Below are positions 1-8,914 of a DNA stretch of 28,457 bases, one piece after another. How positions within the stretch are numbered: the first letter of the stretch is position 1; the number at the start of each line of letters is the position of its first letter. This stretch comes from a virus. The position numbers and the translations under genes were made by a program. The DNA is taken from positions 1-28,457 of the IMG/VR virus record IMGVR_UViG_3300042314_001860, one strand, 5' to 3'. The notes beneath the pieces are model-generated. The model saw nothing but the letters and a program-made list of their open reading frames with translations. It was not told where the DNA came from and ran no database searches.

Positions 1-271
1 CATCGATAGTAGTATAAAGACGTGGGTGAGTAAACTTAAATCGGTTTACTCCCTGCAAGTCATTGTTGATAAAAGTTTCTAGTGTTTGAGTTTGAGCTGT
101 GGTTAGTATAAAGCTAACGTCCATGGTACTTGGACGCTTGCTTCGGCGGCGTTGCTTTGCCGGACCCATGTCGGTTTGAGTTCGTATTACGTTAACACCA
201 ATGCTTTCCGAAAACCCCTTTTGGGGGCTTTGCGGAAAGTTGCCTGCTGTTGGCCAGTTTGGAATTGCCAT
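1..271 (-). CDS. Distal/minor tail protein, N-terminal part (runs off the left edge)
   Basis: The first 90 codons of a protein whose gene continues beyond base 1. The start MAIPNWPTAGNFPQSP, followed by a serine-rich segment, an RRR-S-KRP basic patch and a DVSFILTTAQTQTLETF stretch, resembles the small tail-tip proteins encoded directly downstream of the tape measure in many proteobacterial siphophages; this is recognition from memory. The ATG at 269-271 follows an AAGGAGAT ribosome binding site that lies inside the last codons of the tape-measure gene, and only 3 nt separate that stop from this start, so the two are translationally coupled. Position and family suggest a role at the tail tip, at the distal end of the tube. 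The exact family is unsure and the C-terminus is not visible. Confidence 0.7.
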   Translation of the reverse strand, partial: MAIPNWPTAGNFPQSPQKGFSESIGVNVIRTQTDMGPAKQRRRSKRPSTMDVSFILTTAQTQTLETFINNDLQGVNRFKFTHPRLYTTID

Positions 272-274
272 ATT

Positions 275-3200
275 TTATCTCCTTGCTAGGGCAGGTCTAG
301 TACCATAAGTACTAGAGAATGCATTTTGTGTTGCGGAACCAGTTTTAGCCACTTCTTGTGCAACCATGTCGCCAACCACAACTTCAATACGACGATTACC
401 GCGCGAGTCGGTTGTTTCACGTGTTTCGGCTTGTGCTGTTGAATAGTTGTTGACAACCACTTCAACATTACCACCACCACCGGGGTTACTAACTCCAAGG
501 TTGCCGTTGCTGTCACGCTTTAGGGGCATAATGGCTTCTGGGCCGGCTTCGCCCATTAAACCCGTGCCTTTGGCAAATTTAAACAGTGTGGGTGAGTCAA
601 CTATTTGGTTGGTAAATGCACCGCCTTTGGCAAATGCTTGAACTCCGTAGTCCCAAGCTCCACCTTTGGCCATTGGTAATGTTGCTAGTTGCGCGGCAGT
701 ATATCCACTTCCATAAGCGCCACTAGAAAGACCTAGCAGGTTCATACCTGCTCCAACTATACCTGAAGCTCCACCCAGCCCTTTAAATAACATTGCTTGT
801 TGTTGCTGAAGTTCGTAACGTAATAAGCCTTCTATAAAACTCTCAATCATAGAGCTAAAGCTTAGTTTACCTGTACGGGTAAACTCCACAATTGCATCTT
901 CCATTGATTTAAATGCACTTGTAAATAGTTCCGCGTATGCTTGTTGGCGTTGTGGTAATGCTCGTTGCTGTTCAGCAAGTGCTTCTGTTGCTGTATACAC
1001 TTTGTTGATACCCTCTAGCTCTTTTTGGTATACGGTGTTTGTTGCATTGTATCTTGCCAATATTTCGGGTAATTGAGCTTTTGTAGCACTTGAAAACTCT
1101 TTTGCATACGCAAGCATATCTACAGTATATTTTTGCACAAGTGCAGTTGTTTTGGCTTCACGCTGTTTTGCACGATCAATTTGGCCCAAAGAGTTTAGCT
1201 GTTGGTTATAATTATCTAAGGTAATCATACCCTTTTCGTACTCTAGCTGTAATTCTTGTTTACGTATATCTAACAAAGCCAGCTCAGTATCTCCGGTAAT
1301 TTTTGTTAGTGCTGTATCACGTTCTAGCGCAATGTTTTGAAGTTTCATTATTTCTAATTGACTATCAAGATTGTTTTTTCTGTCAGTTTCATTCTTGTTA
1401 GTTTCGTTCGAGGCATCAATAAGACCAGAAGATATTCCCAGCTGAGTTTTTGCTGTTTCAACAGCACTGCCTGCTAGTTTGGCTATTTCTTTATACCCTT
1501 TGCCTTGAGCTTCTATTTGTATTTTTGTAAAAACAGCTATTTGTTCTTGGGTGCCCAGTAGTGATATTTGCTTATTTAGTCTTGCTTCGTTGGCTGTATA
1601 TGCGGCAATAGTGTCTTGCTGCTCTTCTAAGGTATCTCTGCGGAACCCGTCACCTTTTAAGTAAGTTTCGCGATCTTGTATAGCTTGCTTTAGTTCATTA
1701 TCTATTTCATTTTTTGTTTTGGCAAACTGTGCAGCAACTGTATCTGCTTGTGTTTTAACAAGGTTCATCTGCTGTTGACTAGATATAGCTGCTATTTTTG
1801 CAAAAGTACCCTGTTGATCTTGCAAAGCTTTTAACGTTTCTGGAGTTTTTTCAAATTCACCGCTGCTAATACCTTTTGATATATTTTTACTGGTTAATAC
1901 TTTTTCACGTTTTTCTAGCTCTTTTAGTCTTGGATTATCCCTAGCCGCTTGTCTGACTGGTCCGGAAGTTTCAGTTAAAAGAAGTTTTTCTATATCAGCA
2001 CTTAGCAATGCCTTTTCAAGGCGTATAGGCAACAGTTCCATTTCTTTAATTAGACGTTGAGTTTCCAATATTTCTTGTTTTTGTAGCTCAAGTTTTTGAT
2101 TTTCTATTGACACACCCAGAGACAGCGTACCCTCTGTTTTAGGTAAGTAATCCAGCAAAGCTTTTTGATTATTTAAAACTCCGGCTGCTAGAGCTCTGGA
2201 AAAGCTTCCTTCTACTAATTCAAAGCCTTTTTTGATTGATTCTTCACTAGCACGTGCAAACTCTTTGGAAATTACCTGTAGCCCTGACTTAGTATCTGAT
2301 AATCTATCACGGAAACGGGCAAGGTCGGATTGTTCACGATCAAGCTGTTTTTGTATAGGGGCTTTATTAAGTCTACTATCGCGTTGCTTTTCTAGACCTT
2401 TTACGCGTTTTTCTGATTCAACTATTAATTTTTCATAAAATTCAGCAGAATTAGCCAAAGATAGAAATGCGTCCTTGCTTTGTATTAAAATCTGTTGTGA
2501 TTCAGGAGACAGTAGCTTTAATTTACTAACATCAGTTAAGATATCACGAAGTGCGCTTACACTTGCCACAGGATCCTTAAACGCTTCGGCTAAGTTAAAA
2601 CCTTGCATTGCAAGTTCTCTGCCAAAGTCTGTTAGCGGATCTTTTTGAGTTATTGAATTAGATAAGGTTGTATATGATCGGTCAAGTGCAGTAAAACCGT
2701 CTTTTATTGCACTCAAGGTATTTGCTGTTTTTTGTCCGGCACGGCTTGCTGCATCGAACACTTTGGCAATTTGTTCACCTTTGGCAATAATCTCGGACTT
2801 GTCAATATCGTCTAGTGCTCCGCTAATAGCTTTGGCTGTTAGTGTTTGTATGCCAAGTAGTTCTTTTAGTTTATTTTCTGCGGTTTTCTTAAGTTTAGGG
2901 TCGGTGATGCCTTTTAAACCTTCCGATACTTGAAAAGCAATGCCTCGCTCAAAATCTGATTTTAGGTCTTGACCAAACACAGATTTTATACCATCAATAA
3001 ATCGATCAAACACTCCCGACTTAGCGTCGGCTTCTTGAAGAGCTTTTACTGTAGATCCTATATTGTCACTTAGATTTGTAAATGCAGTTGCAGTAGCAAT
3101 AATAGCATCACTGCTTAAACTAGTACGGTACTTATCGTAAGTTAAGTTTAAAGCTTTGACGGCTTCTGTTCCGTTAGTTAATGTTTCATTTAGTTTTTCT

Positions 3201-4903
3201 TGTTCTGCCGCATTACTAGATAGTAATCCGCTTAACATTTGGTAAGCCCCAATAACTGCTGTAATTACTGCTATCCAGCCACTAAAAGCACTGACGAGTC
3301 CGCCTATACGAGTAATGGCTGCATTAGCTGCTCCAGCTATACCGGTTATAGCTCCGCGTACTTTACCAAGTTTTTCAGTTTTAATCTGTTCGATCATTTC
3401 CGCGTAAGCCACACGGAATCCATCAATAGCAGCAGTATCTCCGGCTTTGCTAATAATAGCAGAACCAGCAGCACTTTTTCGCTGACGCTCTGCATCAGCA
3501 CGTAACACGCCTATGGTAGAGGCTTTTCCGGGTTCGGTTTTACGTTCTGCTTCTAGTTTGTCCTGTACTTTAATATTATCTAAAGCTGCCTGTTTTGCTT
3601 CTCGTATTGTACTGGCTAATTGCTTATATATATTATCTTGGTTTTTTAACTTTTTACTGATATTATCCAATTTATCTACTTGAGTATCTTTTATATCAAG
3701 TATATTAGGTGTTGATATAATAGCTGCTACATCTTTACGAATCCGCCCCTTGGCTTGTTCTCGTATTTTATTTTCTAAATCGCCTAGCTTTGTTGCGGCC
3801 GCTTCAGCAGAAGCTTGAGACCTAGCTTCAATATCTTGACGACGAGATTCAGCAGCAGACACTGCGCGCTTTAACTTTTCATCTGCTAACCCCTTAGACA
3901 CTTCCGCAGCCTCTTTTAGACTTTTACGATATTCGCCAATAGCAGGAATTGCTTGCTTGACAATCATAGAACCAAGTGCAGCGATACCAAGTGTAAGGGC
4001 TGCAGGGCTAGAAGCTAGTAAGCCTACAAGCGGAACAATTGCCACGTTAATTATTTCACCAATACTTTGAGCTACGTTTTTTAATGTAGCCAGTAACTTA
4101 TCGTAAGGATTGGTATCAATCTTAATTTCACCAAATTTTTGGGCTCCCTCAGCTAGCACAGCATTTGCAAATGCTTGACGACGTTCAAAGTCTGTTAGTG
4201 CATTTGCGCTTTTACCAACACTACGAGCATAGTCTTCTGTGGCTTTACCAACTTTGGTAAAAATACCCAATTCGTCCAGCAATTCAGGTTCTAGTTTAGT
4301 AATACCGCGTGTTAGACGACTAACTGCATCACTCATGCCTACGCCAAGTGCCTGAGAAGCTTTTTTAGCTACTTCACCAAGTTTCAAGAACTGTGCTTGC
4401 GATAGCCCACTTGAAACAGCCTTGGCTGTGGCTTCCATACTCTCACGCAAACTAATAGCACCGCCACTAGCTTGCTCAAATCGTTTAGCTAAGCTGCCTA
4501 AAGCTACGCCACTGGCTGCACCAAGCTGATCCAAACCTTTTACCATGTTAGTGGTATTCATTGCCTGAGACAGTGCATTAAAAGCAGCACTTACTGCAAA
4601 TACGTTGGCAGCATATGTTGCATATAGGCGAACTAATCCGCCCAAGCCTTGCGCTTGGTTAGCAAAGTCACGGCCTGCTGCACCTGTGGCACCCATACCG
4701 CCACGAGCTCGACCATACTCTGTGCCTTCTCCGCCCATACCAGGCGTAAGGCTTGCTTTTACAGCTCGACTACCACTTTGAGTTCCAGTACTAAGCTGTT
4801 TTGTTTTTGTTAATTCTTTGTTTAAATCTTCAACGTCTTTTTTACGTGCTTTAACACTATTACTAGTATCTTCAAGACTTAAATTAATTTTTACTGTTGC
4901 CAT
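275..4903 (-). CDS. Tail tape measure protein
   Basis: A 1542-residue protein, the longest in the window, placed right after the two tail-chaperone frames as in lambda-like siphophages. It would set tail length and assist DNA passage. Coiled-coil segments rich in K, E, Q and A fill most of the length. Hydrophobic patches lie near residues 88-111, 275-325 and 515-565, the last Gly/Ala-rich, as usual for tape measures. The C-terminus holds a Gly-rich stretch and a GLMGEAGPEAIMPL motif, common near tape-measure ends (family knowledge). AAAGGAGC lies just before the ATG at 4903. It has its own promoter (4964-4992) downstream of a strong terminator, so its expression is separated from the chaperones. 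A virion of about 0.15 nm per residue would give a tail near 230 nm, a rule-of-thumb estimate. Confidence 0.95.
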   Translation of the reverse strand: MATVKINLSLEDTSNSVKARKKDVEDLNKELTKTKQLSTGTQSGSRAVKASLTPGMGGEGTEYGRARGGMGATGAAGRDFANQAQGLGGLVRLYATYAANVFAVSAAFNALSQAMNTTNMVKGLDQLGAASGVALGSLAKRFEQASGGAISLRESMEATAKAVSSGLSQAQFLKLGEVAKKASQALGVGMSDAVSRLTRGITKLEPELLDELGIFTKVGKATEDYARSVGKSANALTDFERRQAFANAVLAEGAQKFGEIKIDTNPYDKLLATLKNVAQSIGEIINVAIVPLVGLLASSPAALTLGIAALGSMIVKQAIPAIGEYRKSLKEAAEVSKGLADEKLKRAVSAAESRRQDIEARSQASAEAAATKLGDLENKIREQAKGRIRKDVAAIISTPNILDIKDTQVDKLDNISKKLKNQDNIYKQLASTIREAKQAALDNIKVQDKLEAERKTEPGKASTIGVLRADAERQRKSAAGSAIISKAGDTAAIDGFRVAYAEMIEQIKTEKLGKVRGAITGIAGAANAAITRIGGLVSAFSGWIAVITAVIGAYQMLSGLLSSNAAEQEKLNETLTNGTEAVKALNLTYDKYRTSLSSDAIIATATAFTNLSDNIGSTVKALQEADAKSGVFDRFIDGIKSVFGQDLKSDFERGIAFQVSEGLKGITDPKLKKTAENKLKELLGIQTLTAKAISGALDDIDKSEIIAKGEQIAKVFDAASRAGQKTANTLSAIKDGFTALDRSYTTLSNSITQKDPLTDFGRELAMQGFNLAEAFKDPVASVSALRDILTDVSKLKLLSPESQQILIQSKDAFLSLANSAEFYEKLIVESEKRVKGLEKQRDSRLNKAPIQKQLDREQSDLARFRDRLSDTKSGLQVISKEFARASEESIKKGFELVEGSFSRALAAGVLNNQKALLDYLPKTEGTLSLGVSIENQKLELQKQEILETQRLIKEMELLPIRLEKALLSADIEKLLLTETSGPVRQAARDNPRLKELEKREKVLTSKNISKGISSGEFEKTPETLKALQDQQGTFAKIAAISSQQQMNLVKTQADTVAAQFAKTKNEIDNELKQAIQDRETYLKGDGFRRDTLEEQQDTIAAYTANEARLNKQISLLGTQEQIAVFTKIQIEAQGKGYKEIAKLAGSAVETAKTQLGISSGLIDASNETNKNETDRKNNLDSQLEIMKLQNIALERDTALTKITGDTELALLDIRKQELQLEYEKGMITLDNYNQQLNSLGQIDRAKQREAKTTALVQKYTVDMLAYAKEFSSATKAQLPEILARYNATNTVYQKELEGINKVYTATEALAEQQRALPQRQQAYAELFTSAFKSMEDAIVEFTRTGKLSFSSMIESFIEGLLRYELQQQQAMLFKGLGGASGIVGAGMNLLGLSSGAYGSGYTAAQLATLPMAKGGAWDYGVQAFAKGGAFTNQIVDSPTLFKFAKGTGLMGEAGPEAIMPLKRDSNGNLGVSNPGGGGNVEVVVNNYSTAQAETRETTDSRGNRRIEVVVGDMVAQEVAKTGSATQNAFSSTYGTRPALARR

Positions 4904-4963
4904 TATTGCTCCTTTACTTAGAACTATTGGCTTTTAAAATTGCATCAATTTTTGCTACAGACC

Positions 4964-4992
4964 ATTATATCATGTAACCATTCCAGTGTCAA
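4964..4992 (-). promoter_or_regulatory. Sigma-70 promoter of the tape-measure gene
   Basis: On the minus strand TTGACA (4987-4992), a 17-nt spacer ending in TGA, then TATAAT (4964-4969): a full consensus promoter with an extended -10. It lies between the chaperone terminator and the tape-measure ATG, leaving a leader of about 50 nt. Confidence 0.85.
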
Positions 4993-5012
4993 ACCAAAAA
5001 ATTTTTAACGCA

Positions 5013-5045
5013 AAAAACCCGCGAGGTTTTAAGTCGCGGGTTTTT
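5013..5045 (-). terminator. Intrinsic terminator after the tail chaperones
   Basis: Perfect 12-bp stem AAAAACCCGCGA (5013-5024) with TCGCGGGTTTTT (5034-5045) and a 9-nt loop. On the minus strand the stem runs into T-rich sequence. The 3' end of the downstream chaperone frame (stop at 5029-5031) lies inside the loop, so the terminator overlaps the gene end. Confidence 0.9.
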
Positions 5046-5367
5046 GGTTTGCTTTTTTGGTGTTTATTTCTTGCGCACGAACATAGTCTATTAACCTAAC
5101 TAACATAGTAATAAACTTAGTGTCTTCTGCTTCGATTTCTGTGGCTGACAATACTTCTGTGATACCTATTAGGCTTTTGCCTAGGTAAAGACCACTCATA
5201 CTATCCCACTCATCTCGTAACATTCGGTACACTGCAAATGCTTGCTGCATTTCAATTGGAAAATCTTCTAACTCCACTGGTACTTCATGCTCAAGCGGTT
5301 CAGTACCAAGTGCTTCACACATCTCGTAGTATTGGTCTTTGGTCATACCAACACTGGAGTTTTGCAT
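5029..5367 (-). CDS. Tail assembly chaperone, downstream (T-like) frame
   Basis: 112 codons from the first ATG at 5367, but this frame stays open upstream past the end of the preceding gene to the slippery site at 5415-5421. The normal product is therefore probably the C-terminal half of a 259-residue fusion made by -1 frameshifting, as for lambda gpG-T. The protein is acidic and helical with a YYEMCEALGTEPLEHE segment; no enzymatic motif is visible. In the family, this half binds tape-measure protein while the tail tube polymerises. The start AUG has no clear ribosome binding site, which fits expression by frameshift. Independent initiation at 5367 cannot be excluded. Confidence 0.8.
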   Translation of the reverse strand: MQNSSVGMTKDQYYEMCEALGTEPLEHEVPVELEDFPIEMQQAFAVYRMLRDEWDSMSGLYLGKSLIGITEVLSATEIEAEDTKFITMLVRLIDYVRAQEINTKKANQKPAT

Positions 5368-5387
5368 GTAGTTAGTGAGCAGCTCGC

Positions 5388-5807
5388 TTAGCGTTTGTTG
5401 CTGCTCGTGGAAAAGTTTCCCAAGTCTGATACCTGTTCACTAATAAATGCGTCAAAGTTACTGGAATTTTTCATCAAGTACAGTGCGTTTTCTGCAGTAT
5501 ACTCCAGCTCATCTTCAAGATTTTGTCCTGTTAAGTCAACCGGTGCTAGCTGCTCCAAGTAACTTAGTTTTAGCCCACTCCAACCTTTTACAGCATTTTC
5601 AACATAAAGCTGTAAGAACATGTCTTCGTTGAAATCGTCAGATGCCTGACGGTTTTTGAAGCTGGTCTTAGTTGACTTTTTACGAATGTTTAAAAGTGTT
5701 TCACGCGATAAGAACGCCACACTAATTTTAAACCCAGCAAACCCAGGGTACTCGACCTCTACAGATTTTGAAGGAACTAACAGAGATTTTAAAGAGATAT
5801 TTGACAT
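5388..5807 (-). CDS. Tail assembly chaperone, upstream (G-like) frame
   Basis: 139-residue protein between the major tail protein and the tape measure, the usual place for the first chaperone. The N-terminus MSNISLKSLLVPSKSVEVEY precedes a predicted beta strand (FAGFKISVAFLSRETL), followed by helices, as in tail assembly chaperones of siphophages (general resemblance). It would coat tape-measure protein before tube assembly. About 28 nt before its stop the mRNA carries G GGA AAC in the correct codon phase for -1 slippage, giving a longer fusion with the downstream frame. I see no strong Shine-Dalgarno before the ATG at 5807. Function is inferred mainly from synteny and the frameshift. Confidence 0.8.
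   Translation of the reverse strand: MSNISLKSLLVPSKSVEVEYPGFAGFKISVAFLSRETLLNIRKKSTKTSFKNRQASDDFNEDMFLQLYVENAVKGWSGLKLSYLEQLAPVDLTGQNLEDELEYTAENALYLMKNSSNFDAFISEQVSDLGNFSTSSNKR
5415..5421 (-). promoter_or_regulatory. Programmed -1 ribosomal frameshift heptamer (GGGAAAC)
   Basis: The minus strand reads TTG GGA AAC in the upstream chaperone frame, i.e. X XXY YYZ = G GGA AAC. After a -1 slip, reading continues CTT TTC CAC GAG with no stop and joins the downstream frame. The distance 5807 to 5029 plus one base is 780 nt, exactly 260 codons. Lambda uses the close relative G GGA AAG at the same place. Confidence 0.85.
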
Positions 5808-5824
5808 ATTATTGTATTAGGTTG

Positions 5825-5855
5825 AAAAAAGAGGGTTGGGGATCAGGCCAACCCT
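5825..5855 (-). terminator. Intrinsic terminator after the major tail gene
   Basis: Minus strand: AGGGTTGG (5848-5855) pairs with CCAACCCT (5832-5839), and the stem is followed by a six-T run (5825-5830). It lies 14 nt after the major tail stop codon and before the chaperones; it probably lowers downstream expression relative to the abundant tube protein. Confidence 0.8.
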
Positions 5856-5868
5856 TTAAAAAGACCGA

Positions 5869-7002
5869 TTAAGCGTTTGCTGTAACGTAGTCGATAGTTA
5901 GTTCGTTTGATTGACCAATGTCAAATGCAGAACCTGTGTAACCTTGTGCAGTAAAGTTGATAGTTGTTGAAACAACTTGTTCAGCGTTTACAGCTGGAAT
6001 AGAAAGTACAACGGCAGGCATTGTAAAGTCAACGTGAGTTACGTTTGCACTGCCACCAACTGCAATCTTAATATAGAAAGCAGGGTTAACGTCGCTGCTA
6101 GAAGTTGCTAACATTTGCGACATTAGGTCGGCACTGTTTCCACTTCCTGTACGTAAGTAGCAGTTTAGGGTACCACTAATAGCACGAGTGCTAGTAAAGT
6201 AAGTAACTGGCTTGTTAACTTCAGCTAAGTTAGCTGGCGTTAAGTAAGTAACGTTGTTAGAGATTGTTAAGCTACCACCAGTTAATGCTAGTGTGTATGC
6301 TGTACCACCTGCGCCAATGCCAGCATCCAAGCTAACAGTTGACAATTTGTTGGCAATATAAGGAGCTGTTGTGTTCTTGCCCAGCGCAGTACCCGTTAAG
6401 CTGCCTGCAAAAGTAATAGTACCTGTACCGCTTAGCGTTGGTGTTGTGATTTGACGTAGCACACCGCCTTGACCTGCCCACTGAATTGATGCAATAGCGT
6501 CTAGTCCAAAATCAATTGTGGCTGTGTTTAACACACAGTTATCAATAATAAATGTAGTGGTGTCAATAGTAATAATCATACCAAACTTTTGTAGCTGGTG
6601 AGTATTACTGTTTTCAACTGTACAAGTGGCCTTGGGAATTCCGTCAGCCCAAGCAGCTGTAGCACTGCCAATAGCATCATCAGAGAACATTGCGTTCCAT
6701 AACACAGATTCTTCACAAGTAATATTAACACCAGCATCAGCAGGGCGCATATAAGTTGTAAACGAAAAGTCTGCTGGATCAAGAGCTGTGTTAAAACTGC
6801 GCTGACCACGAACAGGTGTAGCACCGGCTTCGTTTAGTGTAACAGTTTCTTGAGTTGTGTTTTGGCTAAAGCTGAAACCATCCAATACTTGGATTTCGCG
6901 TGTGTTAGTTGGAGTAAAGCCTGTTGAGGCCACTACACCTGTGCCTGAATTAACGTTCGTAGTAAAGAATACTCGACTGTTGCGAATTAAATTAAATGAC
7001 AT
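5869..7002 (-). CDS. Major tail (tube) protein
   Basis: 377-residue beta-rich protein with many T, S, G, A and N residues and few charges, placed between the tail terminator and the chaperones, which is the standard position of the tail tube subunit. The N-terminal region RNSRVFFTTNVN and the segment FSFSQNTTQETVTLNEAG resemble tube proteins of siphophages with an extended domain. At 377 residues it is longer than a minimal tube protein (about 150-250), and the middle (about 190-300), with alternating G/T-rich stretches, may be an added surface domain. A strong ribosome binding site (AAAGGAAATGAG) precedes the ATG at 7002 and a terminator follows, both fitting a highly made structural protein. 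Assignment rests on synteny and composition. Confidence 0.8.
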   Translation of the reverse strand: MSFNLIRNSRVFFTTNVNSGTGVVASTGFTPTNTREIQVLDGFSFSQNTTQETVTLNEAGATPVRGQRSFNTALDPADFSFTTYMRPADAGVNITCEESVLWNAMFSDDAIGSATAAWADGIPKATCTVENSNTHQLQKFGMIITIDTTTFIIDNCVLNTATIDFGLDAIASIQWAGQGGVLRQITTPTLSGTGTITFAGSLTGTALGKNTTAPYIANKLSTVSLDAGIGAGGTAYTLALTGGSLTISNNVTYLTPANLAEVNKPVTYFTSTRAISGTLNCYLRTGSGNSADLMSQMLATSSSDVNPAFYIKIAVGGSANVTHVDFTMPAVVLSIPAVNAEQVVSTTINFTAQGYTGSAFDIGQSNELTIDYVTANA

Positions 7003-7079
7003 ATCTCATTTCCTTTTAGTTAGTACCACGGTACCTTAACTAGACATTTATCTGTTGCTGGCACGTTCGGTACGGTTTC

Positions 7080-7517
7080 TTACATAATCTGGTATCGGAC
7101 TTGTAAGTTAATTTCACCAACTGCATAGGGAGCTAATAGCCCTTCATCAGTTGTAATTGACTGGATTAAAATCTCTGTGGTATCATATCCAGTATTGGTA
7201 TCATAGACCAGATTTCTATTGCTGTCTACGCAACGCTCTATGTCTTCTAATAGTTTTTCAAGCTCGTCTTGAGCTTCTTCGCCGCGACAGTAAACTTTAA
7301 CAGCAACACCTAAAAATCCCCATGCGAAATCGCCTGGATGGTATTCACGCATTTCCGAACCAGGCGTACAATACACCGCAGGAAAGTCTTGGACTTCGTC
7401 CCAGAACTTTAGCTTTGCGTATGCGTTGTTATTAAGATTGACTTGATAAGGTAGGTTGCCGTCAATTAGTTTAAGTTTTTCTGCTAGCGCTTTTACAATT
7501 GAAGTTCTACGACTCAT
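7080..7517 (-). CDS. Tail terminator / tail completion protein
   Basis: 145-residue protein that overlaps the preceding neck gene by ATGA (7514-7517), so the two are translationally coupled. Position between the neck gene and the major tail gene, size, and a mixed alpha/beta pattern (helix at the start, FAWGFLGVAVKVYCRG strand, DELEKLLEDIERCVD helix, C-terminal VGEINLQVRYQIM strand) fit the gpU-like tail terminators, which form a hexameric ring capping the tail tube. No catalytic motif is expected or seen. There is a 77-nt gap to the next gene with a ribosome binding site but no clear promoter. The family call is inferred from synteny and fold pattern, not from a decisive motif. Confidence 0.7.
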   Translation of the reverse strand: MSRRTSIVKALAEKLKLIDGNLPYQVNLNNNAYAKLKFWDEVQDFPAVYCTPGSEMREYHPGDFAWGFLGVAVKVYCRGEEAQDELEKLLEDIERCVDSNRNLVYDTNTGYDTTEILIQSITTDEGLLAPYAVGEINLQVRYQIM

Positions 7518-8914
7518 ACGTTTACCGCCCTTAATTTAGTTACTGCATATTCTGCAGCAATTTCTCTGATTGACCTGGAGATTAATGCTTTAGGGTCACG
7601 TGATTTGGGAGACTGTTGCTGTCCACCTTCACTAAACGTTGCATACGGGTTTTTCATATAACTATAAAAAGCAGTAATCATGCCTGTGCGAGACTCGGTT
7701 AGTCTTTCAACTTTAGCGCTGGCAGCTAGTCGACCTGTTCGGTAGTTTAGTACTCGACGACTATCTCCGTCACCCATGTTGGCACTGACCGCATCCTGCA
7801 GTCGGCTATTTATTAAGTTTTGCAGGCTAGTTAGGTTTGTGCTGCTTGGCCTGTTTTGCTCAAACTTAGGTACTGCTTTAACAGACTGCTTTAGTTTTTT
7901 AACTTGAGCTAGGTCTTTTTTTATCTGAGTTTTTGCCACCCTAGCGTCTATTGCTGCAGGCTTTGCATGAGCTACTTTTACATTAGGCGATCTGTATTCT
8001 TTAGAACTAACTTGTTTACCACGTAATGTGGCTACCATAGTTTCTTTGATTAAGTCCAACATCGAAGGCGAGCCCTTTGAACCAAGTAGCTTCTCCACGT
8101 TGTCTTCCATTAACTGCCTAATACGCTGCTCTGCGTCACCTTCGGTAAACTTAATTCCGCCACCTTGGGTAAATTTAATTGCACCTGGATTTAGATATTT
8201 ACGTACCGCCTTAGATAATGTTGCTTGTGCTCGACCAGCGGCTTCATTGTCCTCTACTAGTTGCATTTCAACTAGATAACTATTAGGTCTTTTTCTGTAT
8301 TTTGCGTATAAGCCATACCCTGGCGTTTTTAAATTAGAAGTAGCTAAGTCTTCAGCTTCTAGTTGCTTTTCGAGATCTTCTAAGAATCCTACTAACAGCT
8401 TTCTGGCTTGATCTGTTAGTGTATTATTTGTAGCAAGAGATTTGCGAGTTTGTGCCAGCTTTTTAGGAAAAATACCAAAAACGTGACCTTTTTGGAAGTA
8501 ATCACTTATCTGGATTTCTGGATTTCTTTTCTTGGCTTCTTCTAGTACAGTTTCAAATCCTGTGTCCAACAGCGTCGATATATTACCCATACTAATTCTT
8601 GGATAATACAGCGCTTGGCCCTCAACATAAGGCTCGTTAATGTCTTTGCCGGAACTTCCGCGACCATATTTAACAGAAGCTAGTTTTTTGAATACTTCTG
8701 TAACTTGGTCTGGGGAGGCTTGTGCTCCAGATAGTTTCTCAATTATATCCGATACTGTTTTAGTAGTGATATAAAAAGAGTTAAACTCTTTGCTTGATTC
8801 TTTTTTACGAATGTCTTTTGCAGACATTTTTAAGATATTATCTGTGCTCAGTCGTTGAAACCAAGCCTTGAGTGCCGGAGATTTTAAAGCTTCACTAAAA
8901 TCTGCTATACTCAT
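7514..8914 (-). CDS. Neck / head-tail joining protein, long form
   Basis: 466 residues. The C-terminal 110 (RTGRLAASAKVERLTES...TAFYSYMKNPYATFSEGGQQ, then RSIREIAAEYA) resemble the neck or tail-completion proteins of HK97-like phages, which are usually only 110-190 residues. The N-terminal 350 residues are Lys/Glu-rich and helical (ADIRKKESS, EEAKKRNPEIQISDYFQKGHVFGIFPKKLAQTRKSLATNN) and match nothing I can name. It may be a fusion of a phage-specific domain to a neck module. Start and stop overlap both neighbours by ATGA, indicating translational coupling in the head-to-tail operon. The structural role is inferred from position and the C-terminal pattern. Confidence 0.6.
   Translation of the reverse strand: MSIADFSEALKSPALKAWFQRLSTDNILKMSAKDIRKKESSKEFNSFYITTKTVSDIIEKLSGAQASPDQVTEVFKKLASVKYGRGSSGKDINEPYVEGQALYYPRISMGNISTLLDTGFETVLEEAKKRNPEIQISDYFQKGHVFGIFPKKLAQTRKSLATNNTLTDQARKLLVGFLEDLEKQLEAEDLATSNLKTPGYGLYAKYRKRPNSYLVEMQLVEDNEAAGRAQATLSKAVRKYLNPGAIKFTQGGGIKFTEGDAEQRIRQLMEDNVEKLLGSKGSPSMLDLIKETMVATLRGKQVSSKEYRSPNVKVAHAKPAAIDARVAKTQIKKDLAQVKKLKQSVKAVPKFEQNRPSSTNLTSLQNLINSRLQDAVSANMGDGDSRRVLNYRTGRLAASAKVERLTESRTGMITAFYSYMKNPYATFSEGGQQQSPKSRDPKALISRSIREIAAEYAVTKLRAVNV

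Noticed and set aside
3239-3505. Plus-strand open frame inside the tape measure
   Set aside because: Ser/Tyr/Cys-rich complement of a coding gene with no start signals; a shadow frame.
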